Assembly (NCBI GenBank): GCA_963674805.2
Contig: CAXXNY010000005.1
Coordinates: 124,001-188,000 of the forward strand
Length of the DNA: 64,000 bases
From: CALMFG01 sp963674805
Lineage (GTDB): Bacteria > Bacillota > Clostridia > Christensenellales > CALMFG01
Reading direction: 5' to 3'
Position 1 is the stretch's first letter. The number at the start of each line of letters is the position of its first letter. Shown one piece after another: positions 52,065 to 60,830 of the stretch. Under the pieces are notes generated by a model. It saw only the letters and a list, made by a program, of their open reading frames with translations. It ran no database searches and was not told the origin of the DNA. The position numbers were made by a program, and so were the translations under genes.

Positions 52065-55000
52065 ATGGCTATCAAACAAACTGTTGATGGTAATACCGCT
52101 GCGGCACATGTTGCATACGCGTTTTCGGATGTGGCAGCGATATATCCCATCACCCCGTCATCCTCGATGGCGGAATACTGTGATGAGTGGGCTGCACATG
52201 GCAGAACCAACATCTTTAACCAAAAAATGCGGATTGCGGAAATGCAGTCTGAAGGCGGTGCCGCCGGTGCGGTGCACGGTTCTTTGGCTGCTGGCGCACT
52301 GACCACAACGTTTACGGCGTCCCAAGGGCTGCTGTTGATGATACCGAACATGTACAAGATTTCGGGCGAACTGCTGCCCGCTGTGTTCCATGTATCAGCA
52401 AGAAGCGTGGCAACACATGCGCTGTCGATCTTCGGTGATCATTCCGATGTTATGGCAGCAAGACAGACCGGTTTTGCAATGCTGGCATCCAACTCCGTTC
52501 AGGAAGTTATGGACCTGGCCGCGGTTGCACACCTGTCAACCTTAAAAGCGAAAGTACCTTTTGTTCATTTCTTTGACGGATTCCGGACATCCTCTGAAAT
52601 CCAAAAGATTGAACTGTTAGACTATGACGACCTTAAGAGCATGGTCGACATGAAGGATATCGAAGAATTCAGAAAACGCGGCATGAATCCGGAACACCCG
52701 CATCTGCAGGGCAGTGCACAGAACCCGGATATCTTCTTCCAGAACAGAGAAGCCGCTAACGGATATTATGAAAAAGTACCGGCTATTGTTCAGGACGCGA
52801 TGGATGCGTTTGGCAAAAAATTCGGCAGAACCTATAAGCTGTTTGATTATTACGGCGCATCCGATGCGGAACGCGTCCTTATCATGATGGGCTCCGGAGC
52901 GGAAGCTGCGGAAGAAACCGTCGATTATTTAAGCAAAAAAGGCGAAAAAGTCGGTTTAATCAAAGTCCGTCTCTACCGCCCGTTCAGCGCAAAACACTTC
53001 ATCGACGCCATCCCGGCATCGGCCAAGAAACTGGCAGTGCTCGATAGAACAAAAGAACCCGGAAGCGCCGGCGAACCGCTTTATCAGGATGTTATGACTG
53101 TCCTTGCCGAAGCAGGCAAGAGCTATGTTGTGACCGGCGGACGTTATGGATTATCATCCAAAGAATTCACACCGTCCATGGCCAATGCGGTATATGAAGA
53201 GCTGAAAAAAGATGCGCCGAAGAACCACTTCACCGTGGGGATCACAGACGACGTGTCCAACACCAGCCTCGTGATTCCGGAAGAAATTGATGCGGCGCCC
53301 GAAGACATGTTCAGATGTAAATTCTACGGCCTCGGTTCCGACGGCACGGTTGGCGCGAACAAAAACTCGATCAAAATTATCGGCGATAATACCGATATGT
53401 ACGCTCAGGGGTATTTCTCATATGACTCCAAGAAATCGGGCGGGATTACGGTATCTCACTTAAGATTCGGAAAAGACAAGATTAAATCAACATATCTGAT
53501 TACCAACTCAGAGTTCGTTGCATGCCATAACCCTTCATATGTTATCCGTTATGATATGTTAAAGGGATTAAAAGACGGCGGCGTGTTCCTGCTGAACTCC
53601 CCGTGGTCGGCAAGTGAGCTGGATACGGAACTCCCGGCCAGCATGAAGAACGAAATCGCAAAGCGCAATATTCAGCTCTATATTATTGATGCGGTCAAGA
53701 TTGCCGGCGAAATCGGCATGGGCGGCAGAATCAATACGGTTATGCAGGCGGCATTCTTTAAGCTGTCCGGCGTTATCGGCGAAGCGGAAGCGCTTGAATA
53801 TATGAAAAAAGCGGTTAAAAAGACATACGGTAAGAAGGGCGACAAGATCGTTCAGATGAACTATAAAGCCATCGATGCCGGTGCTGAAGCCGTTCAAAAA
53901 GTGGATGTACCGACAGATTGGGCAACCACAACCGAAGGCGCAGCGCCTGCGGCACCGCCGGACGATGCGTTCTTTAAGGATGTGGCATTCCCGATCATCT
54001 CGCAGAAAGGCGATGATCTTCCGGTCAGCAAGTTTGACCCGAGAGGATTCTTCCCGGTCGGCACGACTAAGTACGAAAAACGCGGAATCGCGATCAATGT
54101 TCCGCAGTGGAAGATTGAAAACTGTATTATGTGTAACCAGTGTTCTTACGTTTGTCCGCATGCGGCGATCCGTCCGTTCCTGGCAAAGGAAGAAGACTTA
54201 AAAGGTGCGCCTGCGAACTATGAAACCAAAGATGCACGGGCGAAAGAAGCAGTCGGCTACAAATACAGAATTCAGGTTTCTCCGTTTGACTGCACAGGAT
54301 GCGGAAACTGTGCGGCAGTATGTCCGGCAAAAGAAAAGGCATTGGTCATGATGCCGTTTGAAGAAATGAAAGAAGAACAGGGACCGAACTGGGATTTCGC
54401 AATTAACCTGCCGGCACCTGACATTCAATATAACACCAACATCGTTATCGGCAGCCAGTTTAAACAACCGCTGTTCGAGTTCTCCGGCGCATGCGCAGGC
54501 TGCGGCGAAACACCGTATGTCAAGCTCGTAACACAGTTATTCGGCGACCGGATGCTGATTGCGAACGCAACCGGATGCTCTTCCATCTATGGCGGCTCTG
54601 CTCCGGTATGCCCGTATACCACTAATGCAAAGGGATACGGTCCGGTTTGGGCGAACTCGCTGTTCGAAGACAACGCTGAATTCGGCTATGGTATGAATCT
54701 GGCATTGGTACAGCGCCGTGCACTATTGAAAGACAATGCGGCAAAGGCTACTGAATTCACTTCTGGTGATGTTAAGGAAGCCTTGAGCGGCTGGCTGGAA
54801 AACGCCAACGACGCTGAAGGTTCGAAAGAATGGGCAGAAAAACTGCGTGCTGTGCTTCCGGGTGCGGTTAAGGCGGCTTCCGGCGAAGAAAAATCAGTTC
54901 TGGAAGCAATTGCTTCTGCGGACGATCTGTTCATTAAAAAATCCGTTTGGGTATTCGGCGGAGACGGATGGGCCTATGATATCGGTTACGGCGGTCTTGA

Positions 55001-55577
55001 CCACGTGATCGCGATGAACGAAGACGTGAACATTCTGGTTCTGGATACCGAAGTGTACTCCAACACCGGCGGTCAGGCATCCAAAGCAACGCCGACCGGA
55101 TCCACCGCGAAATTTGCGGCAGCCGGAAAACGCACGAAGAAAAAAGACCTCGGCGCGATTGCCATGACATACGGCTATGTATATGTGGCTTCCGTTGCAA
55201 TGGGCGCGAACCACGCACAGCTGTTGAAGGCGATGAACGAAGCCGAAAAATACAACGGTCCTTCACTGATAATCGCATATGCACCGTGTATCAACCACGG
55301 TATCAACATGGGATTGTCACAGTTTGAAGAAAAGAAAGCAGTTGAAGCCGGTTACTGGCCGCTTTACAGATACAATCCTGCTTTAAAAGAAGAAGGCAAG
55401 AATCCGTTTACGCTTGACAGCAAAGAGCCTACAGCGAGCTACCGCGAATTCATCGAAGGTGAAATCCGTTACCGTACGCTGCAGAAGCTGTTCCCGGAAG
55501 TTGCGGAGCAGTTGTTTGAAAGAGCGGAAGAAGAAGCAAAAGAACGTTATGAGTACTATAAAAATATGGCGGAATAA
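52065..55577 (+). CDS. nifJ: Pyruvate:ferredoxin (flavodoxin) oxidoreductase, single-chain
   Basis: This 1170-residue homodimer-type PFOR oxidises pyruvate and CoA to acetyl-CoA and CO2 with reduction of ferredoxin. The domain order is complete: thiamin-binding domain I (AAIYPITPSSSMAEYCDEWA), then the CoA and transferase-type domains. A two-cluster ferredoxin domain has CIMCNQCSYVCP near 687 and CTGCGNCAAVCP near 743. The proximal cluster CAGCGE lies near 809 and the TPP/Mg motif GGDGWAYDIGYGG near 965. Cytoplasmic, oxygen-sensitive, central in anaerobes. GGAGG precedes ATG 52065. Monocistronic, with promoter and terminator. Confidence 0.98.
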   Translation: MAIKQTVDGNTAAAHVAYAFSDVAAIYPITPSSSMAEYCDEWAAHGRTNIFNQKMRIAEMQSEGGAAGAVHGSLAAGALTTTFTASQGLLLMIPNMYKISGELLPAVFHVSARSVATHALSIFGDHSDVMAARQTGFAMLASNSVQEVMDLAAVAHLSTLKAKVPFVHFFDGFRTSSEIQKIELLDYDDLKSMVDMKDIEEFRKRGMNPEHPHLQGSAQNPDIFFQNREAANGYYEKVPAIVQDAMDAFGKKFGRTYKLFDYYGASDAERVLIMMGSGAEAAEETVDYLSKKGEKVGLIKVRLYRPFSAKHFIDAIPASAKKLAVLDRTKEPGSAGEPLYQDVMTVLAEAGKSYVVTGGRYGLSSKEFTPSMANAVYEELKKDAPKNHFTVGITDDVSNTSLVIPEEIDAAPEDMFRCKFYGLGSDGTVGANKNSIKIIGDNTDMYAQGYFSYDSKKSGGITVSHLRFGKDKIKSTYLITNSEFVACHNPSYVIRYDMLKGLKDGGVFLLNSPWSASELDTELPASMKNEIAKRNIQLYIIDAVKIAGEIGMGGRINTVMQAAFFKLSGVIGEAEALEYMKKAVKKTYGKKGDKIVQMNYKAIDAGAEAVQKVDVPTDWATTTEGAAPAAPPDDAFFKDVAFPIISQKGDDLPVSKFDPRGFFPVGTTKYEKRGIAINVPQWKIENCIMCNQCSYVCPHAAIRPFLAKEEDLKGAPANYETKDARAKEAVGYKYRIQVSPFDCTGCGNCAAVCPAKEKALVMMPFEEMKEEQGPNWDFAINLPAPDIQYNTNIVIGSQFKQPLFEFSGACAGCGETPYVKLVTQLFGDRMLIANATGCSSIYGGSAPVCPYTTNAKGYGPVWANSLFEDNAEFGYGMNLALVQRRALLKDNAAKATEFTSGDVKEALSGWLENANDAEGSKEWAEKLRAVLPGAVKAASGEEKSVLEAIASADDLFIKKSVWVFGGDGWAYDIGYGGLDHVIAMNEDVNILVLDTEVYSNTGGQASKATPTGSTAKFAAAGKRTKKKDLGAIAMTYGYVYVASVAMGANHAQLLKAMNEAEKYNGPSLIIAYAPCINHGINMGLSQFEEKKAVEAGYWPLYRYNPALKEEGKNPFTLDSKEPTASYREFIEGEIRYRTLQKLFPEVAEQLFERAEEEAKERYEYYKNMAE

Positions 55578-55604
55578 CAGCGTTCTGTTTGAATGATAAT
55601 CTAT

Positions 55605-55643
55605 CAGCAAGCATCGGTTCATTGAATCAGATGCTTGCTGTTT
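55605..55643 (+). terminator. Terminator of the PFOR gene
   Basis: CAGCAAGCATC and GATGCTTGCTG form a perfect 11-pair stem around a 14-base loop, then TTTTA. Confidence 0.9.
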
Positions 55644-55661
55644 TATGTTAAACCTGTTATA

Positions 55662-55690
55662 TTCACAAAACAGCTGATTGTTGTTATAAT
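55662..55690 (+). promoter_or_regulatory. Promoter of trxB
   Basis: TTCACA, 17 bases and TATAAT precede ATG 55723 by about 33 bases. Confidence 0.72.
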
Positions 55691-55722
55691 AGGCTGAGAT
55701 TAGACAAAGAAAGGATTAACCC

Positions 55723-56634
55723 ATGATTTATGACAGTATTATTATCGGTGCGGGGCCTGCCGGCCTAACAGCGGCTATCTATGCGGCCCGCGCGGGATTA
55801 AATACGGTGGTGTTCGAAAAGGCATTTGCCGGCGGACAAATCACCAAAACTGACACCGTGGAAAATTACCCCGGTATCGCAAGCATTTCAGGTGTTGATT
55901 TTGCGATGCAGATGCAGGCGCATGCGGAAGGATTAGGCGCAAAGATTATCACGGCAGAAATTTCGGAAGTCGAGCTTGAGGGAAAAGTGAAAAAGATTAT
56001 TGCCGACGGTGAGGTATATGAGACAAAAACCGTGGTTTTGGCAATGGGCGCACAAGCGAGAAAGCTGGGATTGGAAAATGAAATCCGGCTGACCGGAAAG
56101 GGCGTATCTTACTGTGCAACCTGTGACGGCGCTTTTTTCAGGAGCAGGGACGTTGCAGTAATCGGCGGAGGAGATACGGCTGCGGAGGATGCACTGTATC
56201 TTTCAAAGATTGTAAAAAAGGTATTCATGGTGCACCGGCGCGATGAGCTGAGGGCAGAAAAGTACCTTGCGGATAAAATCACGACAACCGACAACATTGA
56301 GATGGTCTGGAATGCGAATTTGGCCGAAATCACCGGAGAAAATCTGGTGGACGGCATTGACGTTAAAGATAAAAACACCGAAGAAGTCCGGCATATTCCG
56401 GCCAGCGGCGTGTTTATCGCAGTCGGCATGGTTCCCGAAACCGCGTTTGTGAAGGATTTGGTAGAACTGGACAGCCAGGGATATATTGCTGCAAAAGATA
56501 ACCTTGAAACCAGTATTCCGGGTGTTTTTGCGGCCGGCGATGTCCGCAGTAAGACGCTCCGCCAGATCGTTACCGCAACATCTGACGGCGCTCAGGCAGT
56601 GACGTCGATTGAGGAATATTTAAACAAACAGTAG
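55723..56634 (+). CDS. trxB: Thioredoxin reductase
   Basis: This 303-residue FAD/NADPH enzyme has an FAD motif, IIGAGPAGLTAAIYAARAGL, redox cysteines in SYCATCDGAFF near residue 130, an NADPH motif, AVIGGGDTAAEDALYLSK, and the FAD tail motif AAGDVRSKTLRQIVTA. It reduces thioredoxin; in anaerobes some relatives use ferredoxin, which cannot be excluded. AAAGGATTAACCC precedes the ATG. It lies 92 bases before glmM, which has its own promoter. Confidence 0.95.
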   Translation: MIYDSIIIGAGPAGLTAAIYAARAGLNTVVFEKAFAGGQITKTDTVENYPGIASISGVDFAMQMQAHAEGLGAKIITAEISEVELEGKVKKIIADGEVYETKTVVLAMGAQARKLGLENEIRLTGKGVSYCATCDGAFFRSRDVAVIGGGDTAAEDALYLSKIVKKVFMVHRRDELRAEKYLADKITTTDNIEMVWNANLAEITGENLVDGIDVKDKNTEEVRHIPASGVFIAVGMVPETAFVKDLVELDSQGYIAAKDNLETSIPGVFAAGDVRSKTLRQIVTATSDGAQAVTSIEEYLNKQ

Positions 56635-56655
56635 AGAATAAAGGACTATACCAAT

Positions 56656-56685
56656 TTGTCTAGTGGTATAATTCTACGCTATAAT
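56656..56685 (+). promoter_or_regulatory. Promoter of glmM-glmS with overlapping inverted repeat
   Basis: TTGTCT, 18 bases and TATAAT precede glmM. TATACCA (56647-56653) and TGGTATA (56664-56670) flank the -35 as a perfect inverted repeat and could be an operator. Confidence 0.62.
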
Positions 56686-56725
56686 AGCAAAGCTTCGTGT
56701 TTTGCTGTCTTTGGGAGGATCAAAA

Positions 56726-58081
56726 ATGGGACGGTTATTTGGAACAGACGGCGTCAGAGGCATTGCCAACGAGAAACTCACCAGTGATCTGGCTTATAAA
56801 CTCGGGCAGGCCGGCGCCACTGTTTTAACGAACGAGGTGCACAAAGCCAAAATACTGATTGGAAAGGATACTCGGATATCCGGCGACATGCTGGAATCCG
56901 CGTTGATTGCGGGGATATGCTCGGTGGGTGCCGAGGCTATGATTGCAGGTGTGATTCCCACACCGGCGATTGCGCATTTAACCAAAGATTATAATGCGGA
57001 TGCAGGAGTTATGATTTCTGCATCACATAATACGGTTGAATACAACGGCATCAAGTTTTTTTCTCAAGACGGCTATAAGCTGCTAGATGAGATAGAAGAA
57101 AAAATCGAAGCGCTCGTTTTAGACGAGAACCCGCCTTTTAATTTGCCCACCGGCGTTGATATCGGCAAGAAAGTCGTGCTCAAAAATGCGTCGGAGGAAT
57201 ACCGCGATTTTCTGCATTATGCGACAGATCAGCGGTTCCGCGGATTAAAGGTCGTATTGGACTGTGCGCACGGCGCGGCTTCCCACATTGCTCCGCTGGT
57301 TTTCCGGCGGCTGGGGGCCGAAGTTATCCCGTATTACAATACGCCGGACGGCACCAACATCAATGACCATTGCGGATCCACCCATCCGCAGGCGCTTGCT
57401 GCTTTTGTACAAGAGCTGGGCGCTGACATCGGATTAGCGTTTGACGGCGATGCCGACAGGCTGATTGCGGTGGATGAGCGCGGCGTGCTGGTGGACGGCG
57501 ATACTATCATGGCGATATGCGCGATTGATATGAAAGCGCGCGGACTGCTCAACAAAGACACCATTGTTGCGACCGTGATGAGCAATCTCGGCCTTGATAT
57601 CGCGATGGAAGCGCAGGGCATCAAGGTGGTCAAAACCAAGGTCGGAGACCGTTATGTACTCGAAGAAATGCTAAAAAACGGATATGTTTTCGGCGGAGAA
57701 CAGAGCGGGCATATTATATTCTCTGACTTTAACAACACCGGTGACGGCGTGCTTTCGGGCATTCAGCTGCTCTCGGTAATGAGACGTAATAACAAAACAC
57801 TAAGCCGACTCGCGAAGTGCATTGAAATCCTGCCGCAGGTACTGGTAAACGCAAAAGTAACCGAGTCCTTCAAAACTGAATACCAAAACAGCCCCGAGAT
57901 CAAAGGTGAAATCGATAAGCTGGAAAAGGAATTCAACGGAAAAGGGCGCGTACTGATCAGACCGTCTGGAACCGAACCATTGGTCCGGGTGATGATTGAA
58001 GGCAAGGATAAAACCAAGATTGAAAAACGGGCTTACCAGCTCGCTAAATTAATCGAGGAGCGCAGCAGCGGGAATCTTTAA
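56726..58081 (+). CDS. glmM: Phosphoglucosamine mutase
   Basis: This 451-residue enzyme converts glucosamine-6-phosphate to glucosamine-1-phosphate for UDP-GlcNAc. The N-terminal GRLFGTDGVRGIAN, the phosphoserine loop MISASHNTVEYNGIKFF (about residue 100), the metal loop FDGDADR, and the phosphate-binding RPSGTEPLVRVMIEG are all present. GGGAGG before ATG 56726 excludes the longer frame from 56702. The stop lies 23 bases before glmS: wall-precursor operon. Confidence 0.97.
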   Translation: MGRLFGTDGVRGIANEKLTSDLAYKLGQAGATVLTNEVHKAKILIGKDTRISGDMLESALIAGICSVGAEAMIAGVIPTPAIAHLTKDYNADAGVMISASHNTVEYNGIKFFSQDGYKLLDEIEEKIEALVLDENPPFNLPTGVDIGKKVVLKNASEEYRDFLHYATDQRFRGLKVVLDCAHGAASHIAPLVFRRLGAEVIPYYNTPDGTNINDHCGSTHPQALAAFVQELGADIGLAFDGDADRLIAVDERGVLVDGDTIMAICAIDMKARGLLNKDTIVATVMSNLGLDIAMEAQGIKVVKTKVGDRYVLEEMLKNGYVFGGEQSGHIIFSDFNNTGDGVLSGIQLLSVMRRNNKTLSRLAKCIEILPQVLVNAKVTESFKTEYQNSPEIKGEIDKLEKEFNGKGRVLIRPSGTEPLVRVMIEGKDKTKIEKRAYQLAKLIEERSSGNL

Positions 58082-58104
58082 AGAATACCGGAGGAACAAC
58101 AACC

Positions 58105-59925
58105 ATGTGTGGTATTGTCGGTTATATCGGGCAAAGAGACTTAAAAGAGGTATTGCTTGGCAGCCTGGCCAAACTGGAGTATCGGGGTTATGACAGCGCG
58201 GGGATTGCATATAATTCAGCTGAAAAACTGAATATTGTCAAGACCAAGGGAAGATTAAAAGAGCTGGAAGGAATCGTAGACATCAAGGACGAAACCTTCG
58301 GCGGCATCGGTCATACGCGGTGGGCCACACACGGTGAACCATCCTATGTGAACTCCCATCCGCACACCAATACCGACGAGAGCATTGCCGTTGTGCATAA
58401 TGGGATCATTGAAAACTATCAGGAAATAAAGGAATGGCTGCAATCGGAGGGCGAAGTATTCCGCTCCGACACCGACACTGAGGTCGTGGTGCACCTGATC
58501 AATCACTTCTATAAAGGCGACCTGATGGAAGCGACCATAGAAGCGACGAAGATGATTGAGGGGTCTTATGCCCTGGGCGTAATATCACCAAAGCACCCAG
58601 ATGAAATTGTTGCAGTTAAAAAAGACAGCCCGCTGATTATCGGGCTGGGTGAAGACGAGAATTTTATCGCATCGGATATTCCGGCGATATTGGAATATAC
58701 CCGCAAGGCGTATTTGCTGGAAGACGGGGAATATGCACTGATTAAGAGAAATTCGGCTGAAATATTTGATATTTACGGCCAGCCGGTGGAACGCGACGTC
58801 TTTGTCGTTGACTGGGATATCACTGCCGCGCAAAAGGGCGGTTATGAGCATTTCATGATTAAAGAAATCCATGAAGAGCCTAGGGCGGTCCGGGATACGC
58901 TGATGCCGAGAATCATCAACAATCAACTGGTGATTCCGGAACTCAATCTCGACGAAGAAACCGTCAAGAACATCCGAAAGATCCATATCGTGGCATGCGG
59001 CACGGCATATCATTCCGGCGTTGTCGGAAAGGCTATTATTGAACGCCATGCGCGCATTCCGGTGGAAGCGACTATCGCTTCCGAATTCCGGTACTGTGAT
59101 CCGCTGCTGGATAAAGACGACCTGATGATTATTGTCTCGCAATCCGGCGAAACAGCGGATACGATTGCTGCGATGCGAGAAGGCAAGCGGCGCGGAGTTA
59201 AGGTGGTCGCAATCACCAATGTTCTGGGCAGCACGATATCACGTGATGCGGACGAAGTCATTTATACGCATGCCGGCCCTGAGATTGCTGTGGCGTCAAC
59301 CAAGGCATATACGACCCAGGTGTTATGTTTTTATATGCTGTGTCTGATTTTGGCCCAGAAGAAGGGTCTGATGGATGAGAGCACCTATCAGAATTACCTA
59401 AATGAATTAAAACAGATACCGGAGAAAATCGAGCGGATACTGGCGGATAAAGAACGGCTGCAGAAAATTGCCTATCAGCAGTTTAACCAGCCGAGTGTGT
59501 TCTTCTTAGGACGCGGGCTGGATTATGCCCTGTCTTTGGAAGCCTCGCTGAAACTCAAAGAAATCTCGTACATTCATTCGGAAGCCTATGCGGCCGGCGA
59601 ACTCAAGCACGGCACGATTGCGCTCATCGAAGATAATACGCTGGTGGTTTCATTCTGCACGCAGTCTGATATTTATGAAAAGACAATCAGCAATCTAAAA
59701 GAAGTCAAGGCGCGCGGCGGCTATATCATCGCGGTAGCGTTTGAGTCCAAGAAAGAGACGGAAAAGCACGCGGATGATGTCATCTACCTGCCTGATGCGT
59801 CGGACTTTGTGGCACCGCTGCTGGCCATTGTGCCGATGCAGTTATTCGCCTATTATATGTCGGTCGAAAAGGGATGCGACGTGGATAAGCCGCGTAATCT
59901 CGCAAAAAGCGTGACGGTTGAATAA
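58105..59925 (+). CDS. glmS: Glutamine--fructose-6-phosphate aminotransferase
   Basis: This 606-residue enzyme makes glucosamine-6-phosphate. The glutaminase domain begins MCGIVGYIG with Cys2 as nucleophile. Two SIS domains follow, with ACGTAYHSG near 297, SQSGETADT near 345, and ALSLEASLKLKEIS. The terminal PRNLAKSVTVE is the universal GlmS end. AATACCGGAGG precedes ATG. The gap to glmM is only 23 bases, so no glmS ribozyme fits; regulation must come from the glmM promoter or elsewhere. Confidence 0.98.
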   Translation: MCGIVGYIGQRDLKEVLLGSLAKLEYRGYDSAGIAYNSAEKLNIVKTKGRLKELEGIVDIKDETFGGIGHTRWATHGEPSYVNSHPHTNTDESIAVVHNGIIENYQEIKEWLQSEGEVFRSDTDTEVVVHLINHFYKGDLMEATIEATKMIEGSYALGVISPKHPDEIVAVKKDSPLIIGLGEDENFIASDIPAILEYTRKAYLLEDGEYALIKRNSAEIFDIYGQPVERDVFVVDWDITAAQKGGYEHFMIKEIHEEPRAVRDTLMPRIINNQLVIPELNLDEETVKNIRKIHIVACGTAYHSGVVGKAIIERHARIPVEATIASEFRYCDPLLDKDDLMIIVSQSGETADTIAAMREGKRRGVKVVAITNVLGSTISRDADEVIYTHAGPEIAVASTKAYTTQVLCFYMLCLILAQKKGLMDESTYQNYLNELKQIPEKIERILADKERLQKIAYQQFNQPSVFFLGRGLDYALSLEASLKLKEISYIHSEAYAAGELKHGTIALIEDNTLVVSFCTQSDIYEKTISNLKEVKARGGYIIAVAFESKKETEKHADDVIYLPDASDFVAPLLAIVPMQLFAYYMSVEKGCDVDKPRNLAKSVTVE

Positions 59926-59943
59926 AATATAATGATGTATATG

Positions 59944-59972
59944 AAAAAAGCCTGTTTAATACAGGCTTTTTC
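59944..59972 (+). terminator. Bidirectional terminator between glmS and the HAD gene
   Basis: AAAAAAGCCTGT and ACAGGCTTTTT form a strong stem with a 5-base loop and T-runs on both strands. It serves glmS (plus) and the convergent HAD gene (minus). Confidence 0.92.
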
Positions 59973-59973
59973 T

Positions 59974-60660
59974 TTATATATGCGCTAAGAGATATTCCCT
60001 TAATCCGGCAATGTCATCGGCCAGATATACCGGGTCATGCGCATCCAGTTCCTCACGGCTGCCATAGCCGTACAACACGCCGATTGCGTCGATTCCGCAA
60101 GCTTTCGCAGCCATAAGATCGTGTTCCCGGTCGCCGATCATAACCATGCCGCTTTTATCCTGATTATCCAGCTGACTGATCAGATATGTCAGTACATCGG
60201 TTTTATGTATGCGTGAACGGTCCATAGTGCTCCCGGTGAACGTTTTAAAACAATCCCTTACGCCATAGCCTTTAACGATGATATCTGCAAACTTCGTCGG
60301 TTTTGAGGTGGCAACCGCCAGCGTGGCTCCGGAAGCGTGGAGATCCTTGATCATCTCAAGTGCGCCGGCATACGGCTCTTGCTGGGTATAGCCTTTGGTC
60401 TGAAAGTATTCCCGGTATTTATTGATGATATCCTGAAGGCGCTGGCCTTCGAACCCGAAATCCCTGCTGAATGTTTCATCAAGCGGCGGGCCGACAAAAT
60501 ATTTTAACTGGGACAAGTCCTCAATATGGATGCCATAGTGATCCAGCGCATATTGCGCGCTGCGGGTGATACCGGGATGTGAGTCGGAGATTGTACCGTC
60601 TAAATCAAAGATTAATGTATGGTACTTTTTCTGCGTATTTAATGCTGCTGTATTTTCCAA
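59974..60660 (-). CDS. HAD-family hydrolase, phosphoglycolate phosphatase-like
   Basis: This 228-residue protein has FDLDGTISDSHPGI (motif I), a helical cap, ATSKPTKF (motif II), the motif III lysine in HKTDVLTYLI, and MIGDREHDLMAAKA (motif IV). The group (Gph/PgmB-like and nucleotidase-like) dephosphorylates small phosphates; the substrate is open. ATG 60660 is preceded by GAAAGGCAGAAAGATAATTTG. Single gene, convergent with glmS. Confidence 0.88.
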   Translation of the reverse strand: MENTAALNTQKKYHTLIFDLDGTISDSHPGITRSAQYALDHYGIHIEDLSQLKYFVGPPLDETFSRDFGFEGQRLQDIINKYREYFQTKGYTQQEPYAGALEMIKDLHASGATLAVATSKPTKFADIIVKGYGVRDCFKTFTGSTMDRSRIHKTDVLTYLISQLDNQDKSGMVMIGDREHDLMAAKACGIDAIGVLYGYGSREELDAHDPVYLADDIAGLREYLLAHI

Positions 60661-60781
60661 ATTATCTTTCTGCCTTTCTATTATCGGTTACATAGTATAC
60701 CATCTTTTTTTATCGGATTATACCCCAAATGTGTAAACAGATGAAAATGATTGGATGCGTAGTGATTTTTAATCGTAAATA

Positions 60782-60790
60782 TGCTATAAT
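60782..60790 (+). promoter_or_regulatory. Extended -10 promoter of fhs
   Basis: TGCTATAAT is an extended -10 (TGn before TATAAT) about 41 bases before ATG 60831. No good -35 is seen, as allowed for this class. Confidence 0.55.
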
Positions 60791-60830
60791 TTAACGCACT
60801 TGGGCTTTAATGAAAAAGGAGAACAGAGGA

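Noticed and set aside
53568..55284. Minus-strand frames opposite the PFOR gene (up to 197 codons)
   Set aside because: They lie entirely inside a conserved enzyme gene and show no family features.
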